Positions 37,941 to 49,486 of a DNA stretch of 64,000 bases are shown in pieces. Location: the NCBI GenBank assembly GCA_019454045.1, contig SKCR01037609.1:38901-102900 (forward strand). Reading direction: 5' to 3'. Each line of letters starts with the position of its first letter. Within the stretch, counting starts at the first letter, position 1. Source of the stretch: Zanthoxylum bungeanum (Eukaryota > Streptophyta > Magnoliopsida > Sapindales > Rutaceae). The notes beneath the pieces were generated by a model. That model did not search any database. It saw nothing but the letters and a program-made list of their open reading frames with translations, and was not told the DNA's origin. The translations under genes and the position numbers were made by a program.

Positions 37941-40405
37941 TGTTGGGGTTGGTGCTCAGAGCGCCAATCTGGGCCGTATTTATGTCTGATTCATGAATAC
38001 GAACATCCCCTTATTCCATAATATTACGTATTTATGGTTGCACCTCTTGTTCTTATATACGTATTCGATCTGATTACGATTAGATTGAAACTAAATGTGG
38101 TTTAGTGATATGTATATATTAGACAAAGGCTCGATAATATATAATGCAGTACACAGTTACAAAGTTAGTTTGTAATTGACATTGGGAAGTGTCACTGCTA
38201 TATGAATATTATCAAACATAGTTCCTGGTCAAGATTTGCTAACACGGGTCGGTTAGTCAAATCCGTTGAGACCAGTACATGTCGTATATCGAGACTTGGT
38301 CCGATGGTTTATCCCGATGAACCATGAGTCTAGGGAGACTCGTATAGACGTGTAGGTGTTTATAGTGGATAAACACTGAACGGCTCACCAAAGATTCTTA
38401 ATGGATGGTACGCCAACGTCAATAAGAATCTTCTCGGGTTAAGTAGCATAGTGGTCCTTCGACTTGAGATACCACTGTGGATGTATGAGACATCCTCCAC
38501 ACTTAGATGGCAGTCACGTCACCGATCTATTTAGATCAGACCTCCGCCTGTTCGTTGGGTGTGGATCGATCCTCAGGATATCCTGTGTGTGTCAAGATAG
38601 GATCCGTCAGTTCTGTGTACAGAGCATAGGTAGTCCATATATTATTAGCAGTCTGTTAAATCTGTGGCCACAGTATACATCGGAAGTAAGTTCCGAGTGT
38701 TATTTAGAGATTGCTAATAGATACGTCGACGAGATAATACCTATAGAGATTTGACGTTTACATCTATATCTCTGGGATTATCTGGATACCTGTGACGGAG
38801 GGATTATACGTATGCAATGACCTCGACCTGTATGATTCAGCTAGTTTATCCGTGATCGTCATAATCTACGGGTGGATAGATTATGGACACGAAATTGGAT
38901 TTCGTGACGGATATACCTGAATCTATAGAGTCTCAATAATGAAACATACTCGTAGAGCACTAGAGCAACATTTATGAATAATGATGATTATTTATAAAGT
39001 CGTTTAAAGGTTAAACGCAAAATACATGCTTATGGACCCGATAGTCCTTTCCTTAATTATTGTGTATTTACATTTAATACTTGATTAATTTAAATACACA
39101 TTAATTAATAGTCAAATTGAGATATTTGACTAATATCATAATGTATATATGTATTTAATATTTAATGTAAATATAATACATATATTTAATGTATTTGTAT
39201 TTAATTAATTAATTAATTATTTAATTGTTAAATAATTAAATTAATTAAAATATAAATATTTTAAGATTTAGATATTTGTTTTTAAGGCTTAGTTGCCTTT
39301 GTTGACCGAGGATAAATATCTAATAAAGTGGTTTTTAGATATTTAATCAACTTGATCAAATTAAAATGGAATGAAATTGAAATTAATATTTTGGTATATA
39401 CTAAAGGCCAAATTCGGCCAAGGCCTTCTTTGGGCAAGTATATATTGATTTCATTTCATTTGAAATGTTAACCTAATACACTTTAAAAGAAAAACTCCAT
39501 TAATGGAAGCAAAGGAAGCTTGTGAGAAAGAAAGAAGAAATCAAAGAAAGCTTGGATTTTAGTGAGTTTTTTCAACTTGCTATTAGAAAGGAAATTGTTC
39601 CTTAGGATCTAGGCTTTAACATATGATGTTCTTAGGTTATTTCTTTCTTTATTCCTTGTGTTTTTGTTGATGGAAGTTTTGATGGAAGTGTTGAGCATGT
39701 ATGATGAAGGAAGGTTGTGACTATTGTAGTTATAAGCTTTCTTTTAAGGTTTTGGAAACCATGTTGCTAATCTAGAGTTGTTGACCCACTCTTAGATGAC
39801 CTAGATTTGATCTTGAGTTGTTTCATTGTGTTGAGACTTTGATTGGATGGAAGAAAGATGATTAAAGTAATTGATTTAACCAATTTGGTCTAATTTGTCC
39901 AATTTGATGAAATTGAAAAATTAGGGTTCATGACCAATTCCAAATTTGGGGCTTTTCATATATGTTGTGTATTTGGATGTGTATATGATGCATATAAAGT
40001 TTCATGTTCATTGGATTACATCTTGATGTGTTTTGATGCATGAAATGACAAAGTGCACAAATGGCACCCCTAATGGAGCTCTCGGCCATGATGAACAAAA
40101 TTGGGGATTTTGTTGCTTTTGGTGTTTTGATGTTTTGAACATGCTAAGTTCATCTTAAAAATGATTTAGAATCATTCAAAATTGATTAGATCAATTTCGG
40201 ACTAAAATGGACAAAATACCAAAGTAAGGGTAATTTGGTAAATTCACCTAAATATGATTTATTGAATTTTATTTCATAATTTGATTATTGGATAATTAAA
40301 TAAATATGTTTATTTAATTAATCCGAGAAAAATTTTTGAAATCGGAAAATACGATTTTCCACCGCTTCCGCTGCGTTACCGGATTCTGCCCATAAAACCC
40401 CTACA
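37941..40405 (+). repeat. 3' LTR of element copy A
   Basis: About 2,465 bp, closely matching 31284-33745. It ends CCCATAAAACCCCTACA, next to the right ATTTA. Confidence 0.92.
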
Positions 40406-40462
40406 ATTTATTGGTGAAAGTTGCAAGTTTAATGGTAGTGGTTGCATATTCAATGGTCATAT
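40406..40462. repeat. Right ATTTA duplication and resumed 171-bp repeat unit
   Basis: ATTTA at 40406-40410 is the target-site duplication. The sequence then continues TTGGTGAAAGTTGCAAGTTT and the rest of a partial 171-bp unit up to about 40462, so the element split the array. Confidence 0.88.
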
Positions 40463-42819
40463 TTTTGCGCCCTAGCACAAATATTGAGTGATTTTTTCTT
40501 AAAAATTATTTAATTTTTTGTTTTTCAAGTTTAAAATATTTGTTGCATCTTTTAAGGTTGAAAGTTGCATCTTAATGCTGACATTGCATATTGATGCTGT
40601 GAAGTTGCATGTATTAGTTATATCTAACAATTACAAATTATTCAATATCATGTTTATTACTTCGATTCGATCTCGATTTCGTGTTTAATTATTATAAACA
40701 TTAGGGGTGGCAATTTTTGGTAAGGATTTCGTTTATTTATTCGATTCAATTCGCTTTAACCCGAATGTGAGTTTCAAACAATATATTTCTTTGACCAATT
40801 AAGTTTTAGGTACGATTCGAGGTATTTTTAATAAATATATAAATTACATGTAAATATTAAATTCGGTTATAATTAATAGTAATTCAGATATTCACTAAAG
40901 TTAATGAGCATGGAGTAGAATTTGTTATAATTTTTTTTATACAATAATTTTTATTTCATATCCCTCATATGAAAGGTATTTAGTATGAAAATTAATTTTT
41001 ATTAGTTTTTCGTGTATGATTCGTTTTATTATTTTCTTTTATCAGTTATTGGTATTTTCAATTAAGATTCCAGTAATTATGGCTAATTACCTTTGAAAAA
41101 ATATTATTTCAGATATTAACTAAAGTTAATGAGCATGGAGGAAAATTTGATTCGACTTAATTTTATAACTAACTATTATTTCATATGAACGGTAATTAGT
41201 ATGAAAATGATTTTTTATTAATTAAATAAGATGAGAATTTTTTTAAATTATATTTGTTGTCTTAAATTTTTTAATTTACTTAATTTAATATATATCTAAA
41301 ATAGTAATTTTGGTTATAATTCATAGTTTTTCGGATACTACTAAAGTTAATGAGCATGAAGTACAATTTTTTATTTACTTAATTTAATTTTTTATTTTTC
41401 CAGCTTAAAATATTTGTTGCATCTTTTAAGGTTGAAAGTTGCATCTTATGGTTAAATTGCATATTGATGGTGTGAAGTTGCATGTATTAGTTATATCTAA
41501 CAATTACAAATTATTCAGTATTATGTTTATTACTTCGATTGGATCTCGATTCCGTGTTTAATGACTATAAGTTATTACAAAAAGATGAAACATCACAAAT
41601 AATGAGCAAAGATTATTAATATTGATATCTATTTATATTTTTCGTTTTACATATGTTAATTTAGCTCATTCATGTTGGGTCGATTCGGTTGAAAGTGTTT
41701 ATTACAGTTATGGAATACGAATTTAACATCATGAATACGTTTATTCGTTACTGAATCGTTTTATTATTTTCTTTGACCAATTATTTTTCAGTTACGATTC
41801 GAGTAATTATGACTAATGATTCGTATAAAAAATAATATTTTCGATATTTTGGTGAGGTATTTTTAATAAATATATTAATTACATGTATTATGGTTTAATT
41901 TTCATTAATTATATATGTTAATGAGCATGCATATGAGTTGGAAAAAATCGATTCCATATTAAATTAATCAATTTTCTACTTATTTATTTATGTAAATATT
42001 AAATTCGATTATAATTAATAGTAATTCGGATATTGAGTAAAGTTAATGAGCATGGAGAAGAATTTGTTATAATTTTTTTTATACAATAGTTTTTATTTCA
42101 TATCCCTCATATGAAAGGTATTTAGTATGAAAAATAATTTTTATTAGTTTTTCGTGTATGATTCGTTTTATTTTTTTGAATGAGCACAAGTTAATAATCT
42201 TGATATCTACTTATAATTTTCGTTAATTACATATGTTAATGAGCATGTAGTGACAGAAGGCAGAAGATGAAAATGACTGAGAATTTTTTAATTATAGTCT
42301 TTCGGATAATTACTGAAGTTAATGAACATATGTTAATATTGGTATCTACTCATGATTTTCATTAATTACATATGTTAATGTTGATATCCGCAACTGACCG
42401 AAATAACTGAAAAAGTGAAAAAAAAAATATGATAAATTTTGAAAAATTAATCAATTATTTACTTATTTATTTATCTACAGTATTAAATTTGGTTATAATT
42501 AATAATCTTTCGGATAATTACTAAAGTTAATGAGCATGAAGTAGAATTCTCTTAATGTTATTGTTGGAAGTTAATGAGCATGAAGATAGATTTCTTACAT
42601 GTTCAATTCACCAAAAAAATTTAGCTGTATCAATATTTTGGATGTAATCAAGATGTAATCAATATGAAACAATCAAGAATATTTTATACTGCATAGGGCA
42701 TAAAAAGAATGCATTCATAATTTTCAGTAAATGCATTCAAAATTTTCAGCTAGATTATAGAGTTTTTTTGTGTACAGAAAATGCAACATACAACTAACGC
42801 AAATGCAACATAAATAGAA
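40463..42819. repeat. AT-rich repeat field with a recurring TTAATGAGCATG motif
   Basis: No gene. TTAATGAGCATG occurs near 40901, 41126, 41347, 41929, 42043, 42237, 42527 and 42571, usually after ACTAAAG. Longer duplications are superimposed: about 40535-40660 returns at about 41405-41530, and about 40855-41030 returns at about 41995-42175. The left part is present again at 62930-64000. Confidence 0.75.
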
Positions 42820-44620
42820 TGCATTGTTGAGAGCAGTTTCATGAGCTGCTTCTTGCATTCTTATGAGCTTGGCATAGACACCATTTTCTCCTTTGGTAAT
42901 GAGTTCATCACGAGTCCTAATTTCAGAGACAATTCCCTGTTGTAACACAGCTACAAGATCAGCCTTGCGAATAGTGGAAAGGCGATGGGCAATAACATGA
43001 GTTGTCCTCCCAATCATAAAACGGTCAAGAGCTTCCTGCACCAGCTTTTCTGATTCCGAGTCCAATGCACTAGTTGCCTCATCTAGACGCAGAATTGCCG
43101 GGTTTTTCAGCATTGCCTTGGCTATATCAATCCTCTGCTTTTGCCCTCCCGATAGCTGCACTCCACTCTCCCCTACCTGCCATTTTCAAATTTATTTATT
43201 TTTATTAATGCTTTTTGTCTGCCAAAAGGACAATAACCCAATTGATGCTACTTGATGGTATGGTTTTTTTTTTTTAAATGGTAAATGAGGTAAGAAGTTT
43301 TAGTTTGAATTTGTTATTATGATCTCAAGCTAAAATGTGATATCATTAACTAACTTGAGTGTCGAAGCCATCCAGAAGCTTGATAATGAGTGAATGAATG
43401 AGCGTTGGCAACTCTGGCAGCTTCTTCAATCTCAGTTTGATTAGCATCTGGCCTACCCAACAGTATGTTCTCTTTAATGGTGGTAGCAAAAAGTGCAGGC
43501 TCTTGACTCACAAGTCCTATTTGCTGCCTCAATCATCTCAGCTTCAGTGACTTTATGTCATTCCCATCCAGTAGCACTTGTCCTATACAAATTTCATAAT
43601 TTTGCATCCCATAACTAAATTAACTGTAATACCATATTCTAATTAAAGAACTTAGCCGTGGTAACAACTTGATTTAGCTAATTTATTTTACCTGAGGTAG
43701 GATCATGGAATCTCTCAATGAGGGAAACCACTGTGCTTTTACCGAAATCACTGTTCTTTTACCGGAGCCACTGCTGCCAACCAGAGCAATGGTCTTTCCG
43801 ACAGGTACATTAAGGGAAACGTTGTTAAAGATATGAACTTCTGGCCTTGAAGGATATGAGAAATCAACATTTTTCAGTTCTATGAGTCCAGAAACTAAGT
43901 CCAACTCCAAACCAGTTTCACTATTTCTATCAATACTAGGCTTATGGTCAACTATGCGGTAAATTTTTGCCGCTGTAACTTTTACCTTTGCAAACGAGGA
44001 CATGCTTGGAGTTGCTTGTGCCAAAGCCCTGCAAATAAAAGAGAGTTTAAGCAAACAAAACTAATATGGAGAAATGTAAATGTAAAGCATGTTTGAACGA
44101 GAGATTAAGAGTACGACTCACAATCCACCGATCATGACTGCGAACACGGTGGCTATGGCTAGCCCTCCATTGGTAAAGTGATGTCTAACAAGATAACCAC
44201 TATACTAGAGAAGAAGAGCATAACAACAGAACACAACAAAGTAAGTTGCGCCCAAACCCATCCCTTTTGCAAATCCATTCTTGTAACCTAGCCTTTGAGC
44301 AACCTTCAATGTTGATGAATAGGCTTGTAATGCTCTAGATTCACCAACAAATGAAAATACGACCCTAATTTGAACCACTGTCTGCAATTTTTTTTTGGGG
44401 GAAATTTAAAATCAGCAATATTCAGATGAGGAAAACAAAGAATTTTGCCAAAAAATAAAAAAAATTGAAACTTAGAGAAGGCAAAATCATTGAAACTTGC
44501 ATTTTTTTACCTGTTCTACAATGTTTCCAGCTTGTGATAGAACTTCTTGACTCTTTCCAGTGAGCTTGGCCAAAGTGGTAGCATGAATAGCTATCAACCG
44601 TAACAATGGAGATTTCTTTG
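42820..44620 (-). pseudogene. ABCB1/PGP-like transporter fragment (end of TMD1 and NBD1)
   Basis: Four to five exons of an ABCB (MDR/PGP) exporter in correct order with introns: about 44610-44511 (TTLAKLTGKSQEVLSQAGNI), 44381-44122 (FVGESRALQAYSSTLK), 44029-43692 (ELKNVDFSYPSRPE, Walker A), 43582-43355 ([16 protein letters not shown]) and 43176-42820 ([10 protein letters not shown] signature, Walker [10 protein letters not shown]). Splice GT/AG sites are kept, so it is copied DNA, not a processed transcript. Intact ABCB1 homologues are about 1,250-1,290 residues and move auxin at the plasma membrane; only about 350 residues are here. Damage: TGG to stop near 44214 and near 43530, a 20-bp duplication in Walker A (43724-43763) and an extra 4 bp near 43395. 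Homology ends abruptly after ALNNA at 42820. Confidence 0.88.
43724..43763 (-). repeat. 20-bp tandem duplication in the Walker A codons
   Basis: GAAACCACTGTGCTTTTACC (43724-43743) is followed at once by GAAATCACTGTTCTTTTACC (43744-43763), 18 of 20 the same. It repeats the GKST codons of Walker A and shifts the frame. Confidence 0.85.
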
Positions 44621-45131
44621 AAGGCTTTATAATTAGAGAATCTTGTGAAACATAAAATAATCAAATATGTCAAATTTCATGAGGATAAAATTAACAGAAA
44701 TTTCCAATCAAATTTCATCCAAGTTATTACAATTAAAGAGAACAAGTGAAAAGAGAGAGATATTTATGTGTCAAGGATAATAATATGACTAAATCAACAA
44801 AAACCCAAAAAAAAAAATGAAACTTGCGAACAACCCAAATAAGATTAAAGCAAAAGAACCTATAAAAAAAAAGGCAAAGTCGGTTTGAGAGAGAGAGGGT
44901 CACACAAAGAACTCAGAAAATGCAATTATCTATTGATATCTAAATGAGCAAAAACCAAACTTTATTGTCAAAACCCAGATCGGAGCATGCACAAAGGAAT
45001 ACAAATGCCACAAAAGTTGAACAAGAAATTTCTAAAATAGAAATGAAAAAAATGCTATTTTTCTTATGAACATATAATAAAACTATGAAAAGTTACCATC
45101 TTCCACAAAAATAAGAAACAAACAAGCGTAC

Positions 45132-45330
45132 CTTGTTGGATAATATAAAATACTCTGCCATGGCTATTTTCAGGAACTTGTTAAGAGAATCACAATTCAC
45201 AAGCCCACCCAGCAAACTTCAACCAAAAAGTAAACCCTCTTCTTCTTGTATCGCAATTTTAGGGCAAAAATTTGGGGAAAAATTTACTGTTTGAGAGAGA
45301 GACAGATCTTGAGTGAGAGATGGATTTGTG
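45132..45330 (-). pseudogene. Orphan 5'-UTR and first coding exon
   Basis: On the minus strand, pyrimidine-rich DNA with CTCTCTCTCAAACAG (about 45290) looks like a plant 5'-UTR. It leads to an ATG at 45161 in good context (GCCATGGC), a ten-codon exon MAEYFILSNK and a splice donor AAG/GTACGC at 45132. This is not the start of an ABCB1 protein. No matching downstream exon was recognised before the ABCB1 exons at 44610. The gene of origin is unknown. It may be a separate captured fragment or chance. Confidence 0.35.
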
Positions 45331-45408
45331 GAGTGAGATGAGTTTTTATTTTTCAAGCATATTACCGGCTTGTCCGGTTTTTCCCTTTTTTTTTTTTTTT
45401 TTGGCTGA

Positions 45409-45479
45409 CCGTTGGATCACTTTACAGTGATCCAGTGATCCAACGGTGAAGAACCCTGGGGTATGTCATACCCCAGGGT
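45409..45479. repeat. Pair of adjacent palindromes
   Basis: The first has arms CCGTTGGATCACT (45409-45421) and AGTGATCCAACGG (45434-45446). The second has arms ACCCTGGGGTATG (45453-45465) and CATACCCCAGGGT (45467-45479). The pair resembles the two palindromes at 29271-29377 in arrangement, not in sequence. Confidence 0.85.
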
Positions 45480-46399
45480 ACCTTAGACATGCCCTTTTTC
45501 AATTAGCCAAAAATAATTCATTTTTGGGTATCACTGTAACTTCATCTACAACAAGATCTAGTATTAATGAGAGTATCACTGTAACTTCATCTACAAAGGG
45601 AAAAAAATATTTAGCCAAAAGCAATTTCAAAATGACTCATAATAAACTTTAATTTCAAAGGCGTGATTATATTATATGTTATAGTTTCAATCTCATGTAT
45701 CTTATAAATTAATGAAAAAACTATTTTAGTAATAAAATAATCTATTCTATAAATAAGATTTTACCTCTAATGATTTAATATTATGGTACATGAAAAGGGG
45801 TCGTTTTTGGAGTATTTGGGTCCACTAAGAATTGGCTTTGGGTTCCAAATCGGAGTCTCCTATATCAATTGTGTCGCCGATCAATGTATAATCTTTATCA
45901 AACCCACTGTTGGTGAGCAGGTATATATTAATGTTTTTGTTTATTGTAAATAATCTTAAAGTGATGTGCAACCAGAGAACTGAATTGAATTTTAAATATT
46001 GTTCGTTGTATAATGTAGGCTGTTTGGGCATTATGAAATGTTGCTGGAGATTCACTTAGATGTCATGATCTTGTGCTCAGCTAAAGAGCTTTGATTCCGT
46101 AAATGAGCATGCAAAGCTTTTAATTTTAGGAGATATTTTGTGAGTATCAAATGTTCGACGAAGTTACTGAATGAAGATTTTACTTTATTTCTCTGTTGTT
46201 TTGGCGAAATGTTTAATGGGTATATGGAAAATTTACAATCTAAATAAACAATTATGGAAAAATTGAGATGCGGTTTGTTATATAGATTTTTGGATTTAGT
46301 TTTAGGTGATATTTTGTGGGTATTTATTTGTTCTATCGAGTACGTATATTTATAATCTATTTCCCTGTAGATCACACTTCTTCTGATTTCTAACATGGT
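45480..46399. other. Intergenic DNA with a copied PPR scrap
   Basis: 45499-45528 repeats 30 bp of the PPR gene's 5' coding end (about 28980-29009). A 24-bp phrase starting GTATCACTGTAACTTC occurs twice (about 45529 and 45572). The rest is AT-rich without a supported gene. Confidence 0.55.
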
Positions 46400-49215
46400 T
46401 CTGATGGTTTACAGTTATGGGACATAAATATGGATTCTAGTCCTGTAGCAACTTTCCAAGTTCATGAATATTTAAGACCAAGGTGATATATTCTTCTAAG
46501 AAGATTTTTTGGGTTTTGATAATATTCACACCGTGTATGAACAAAATAAAACAATCGTCCAGTGTCCAAATCGAGTGCACATATCGGACAATGAACGAAA
46601 CAAGCTCATGTTGATTGAGGGTAGCGGGTCGGTCCACTGTTGTTGGACCGAGCCCTATACAAGCGCCACGGTGGAAATATATTATATCAAATTATAAAAC
46701 CATAAAAACCATGTACAAACGACGTGACAGAAACATATCATATAATATCATAAACGATATCGAAATGTATCATAATCAAAACGCAATTATTCTGAAATTA
46801 TTCTTTTCCCCAAAACCCAAATATGTTTAAATCAAAAATAAATCTTTGATACATACTTTTAAAAAAAGTTTCCAAGTGTCCATTGTTTGACTCGCGCGCA
46901 CTAATCAGACAGTGTACAAATAAGATCATGTCGACAGAGTAGTGGGTCAGCCACTTTCCGATGGTCTGGACCCCATAACAAGTGCCCCAGCCAAGTCAAA
47001 ACGAAATGTATACAAGCGTCACTAAGGGTAAAAAATATAAAACTATCAAGCACTGTGACAAAAACATATTTTCAAGCATCTCGACGGAAATAAAGTTTTA
47101 CGGTTGTAAAACCGTCAAAATCATTTTCGATCGCCAAGACAGAAACATAACATCAAGCACCTCCACGGAAACATATCGATATATCGATAAATCACAAAAC
47201 ATGATATCATAAATCATTGATCAAATCAAATTACAAGCATGAGACCAATATAGGCTTTACGTAACAGAAAACTTACTCAGATGATCGGATACCTATAGCT
47301 TCAGTCACCGACACCTTAACCTTTGCACTGATACCACAACTGTAACACCCTGCCAGAGGCAGGTGCTACCGGTAGGAGACAGGATTAATCCATCTACATA
47401 AGCCTCCAAATTTACAGAAAAATGGATATGATGTATCCTAAAACTGGACAATCAGGATCACAGTCCAGCATCAAAACGAAACCTGAAAGGAGTTATGTCA
47501 TTTTGGCAAATAAGGGAAACTTCAGGGTATTTATAGAAATATTTTTGGAAATTACAGTCTGACCCCCGCGAAATTACAGTTAGGTCTCCAATATGGGCTT
47601 TCTCGAAAATTCATATTTTGGAAGCCATTTTGATGCAAATTTCGAAAAGTGTTCAATACGAAAGTTATGGGACATAAATATGGATTCTAGTCCTGTAGCA
47701 ACTTTCCAAGTTCATGAATATTTAAGATCCATGGTGATATATTCTTCTAAGAATATTTTTTGGATTTTTATAATATTCGCACCGTGTATGAACGAAATAA
47801 AACAATCGTCCAGTGTCCAAATCGAGTGCACAGATCAGACAATGAACGAAACAAGCTCATGTCGATAGAGGGTAGCGGGTCGGTCCATTGTAGTTGGACC
47901 GGGCCCTATACAAGCGCCACAGTGGAAATATATTATATCAAATTATAAAACCATAAAAACCATGTACAAACATCGTGACGGAAACATATCATATCATATA
48001 ATATCATAAACGATATAGAAATGTATCGTAATCAAAACACAATTATTTTGAAATTATTCTTTTCCCCAAAACCCAAATATGTTTGAATCAAAAATAAATC
48101 GTTGATACAAACTTTTCAAAAAAGTTGCCAAGCGTCCATTGTTTGACTCACGCACACTATTCGGACAGTGTACGAATAAGATCATATCGACAAAGTAGTG
48201 GTTCGACCATTTTCCAATGGTCTGGACCCCATAACAAATTCCCCGGCAAGTCGGAACGAAACATATACAAGCGTCACGGAGGGTAAAAAATATAAAACTA
48301 TCAAGCACTGTGACAGAAACATATTTTCAAGCATCTCGACGAAAATAGAGTTTTATGGTTTTAAAACTGTCAAAATCATTTTCGATCGCAGAGACATAAA
48401 CATAACATCAAGCACCTCCACAGAAACATATCGATAAATCACAAATCACAAAACATGATATCAAATATCATTGATCAAATCAAATTACAAGCATGAGACC
48501 TATGTAGGCTATACGCAACAGAAAACTTCCTCAGATGATCAGATACCTATAGCTACAGTCACCGACACCTCAACCTTTGCTTTGATACCACATCTGTAAC
48601 ACTCCGCCAGAGGCAGGTGCTACCGGTAGGAGACAGGATTAACCCATCTACATAAGCCTCCAAATTTACAGAAAAACGGATATGATGTATCCTAAAACTG
48701 GACAATCATGACCACAGTCCAACATCAAAACGAAACCTGAAAGGAGTTATGTCATTTTGGCAAATAAGGGAAACTTCGGGGTATTTATAGAAATATTTTT
48801 GGATATTATAGTCTCACCCCCGCGAAATTACAGTTAGGTCTCCACTATGGGCTTTCTCGAAAATTCATATTTTGTAAGCTCTTTTGATGCAAATTTCGAA
48901 AAGTGTTCAACTCGAAAGTTGTTCGTCTCGGAAAAATAAGTCCAAAAGTACAAGAATAAGCTCAAATAGAATTCGTTTGCTATTTTTATATTCGTAACAA
49001 CAAATTTTTACGCACATAACAATATAAACAAGAATCGCGTAACCAGTTCTCGGAACCATGCATTTTCCAACGCGTCAAAGCTTCACTTTAAAATGTTCCG
49101 ATCTATTTTCCAACATATAAACTCTTATTTTTGAATATTATCTCATTCCAAAACCAACTTTAATTCGAAAATCTTCCAGAACTATTCCGGAAACAAAAAT
49201 ATTCGGGAAATTACA
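46400..49215 (-). mobile_element. Tandemly duplicated LTR-retroelement fragment
   Basis: A unit of about 1.25 kb occurs twice. 46413 and 47666 both start ATGGGACATAAATATGGATTC, and 47341 and 48595 both start TGTAACAC. Before each TGTAACAC is a primer-site-like TGATACCACA / TGATACCACAT, so each unit is leader DNA followed on its right by an LTR read on the minus strand. The right LTR appears complete (48595-49215, TGTAAC to TTACA), while the left one is cut at 47665. No coding domain is seen. Class (gypsy or Copia) is not certain. Confidence 0.6.
48595..49215 (-). repeat. LTR of the duplicated element
   Basis: The ends TGTAA and TTACA are inverted repeats, the normal LTR termini. About 621 bp, with a primer-site-like motif immediately to the left at 48582-48592. 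Confidence 0.6.
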
Positions 49216-49486
49216 TTTTGTTAATGTAGTAAGAGTAATGAATTATAAGAAATTTATTAAGATCTGTATCATAATGTTATTATGGCATTTCAGGTTTAAT
49301 TTAGATATTCAGATTAGTTCATGCATATCTAATTTAGGCATCTGGGTTCAGTTCATGTAGTTAAAAGAGTCGTGCATAGAGTTCCTAGATTTGGTCAACA
49401 TGTCATTAGGTTCTGATCATTTTCATGTAGTTATAGGTCATATTCATGTTAGTAATTCACGTCATCAGCTCTTTTTCCGACACGAA
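49216..49486. other. Unassigned DNA between LTR remnants
   Basis: AT-rich, no gene. The phrase GTTCATG/ATTCATG-TAG recurs a few times. Confidence 0.4.

Larger units (their letters stand above)
31284..40405 (+). mobile_element. Copia-derived element (copy A) inserted in the 171-bp array
   Basis: A complete 9.12-kb plus-strand insertion. LTRs are at 31284-33745 and 37941-40405, the primer site at 33749, the purine tract just before 37941, and ATTTA duplications lie on both sides. The interior (4.2 kb) holds only wrecked Copia pol, recognisable by an RNase H remnant near 37550-37705. The LTRs differ by few substitutions, apart from an indel cluster in the left one, so the element inserted after its genes were already lost. 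It resembles the nested element at 7269 in plan: about 2.0-2.5-kb LTRs, decayed pol, initiator-Met primer site. Confidence 0.92.

Noticed and set aside
46509..48437. Several 60-90-codon frames in the duplicated LTR-leader units
   Set aside because: They recur only because the unit is duplicated, and none shows gag or pol motifs.
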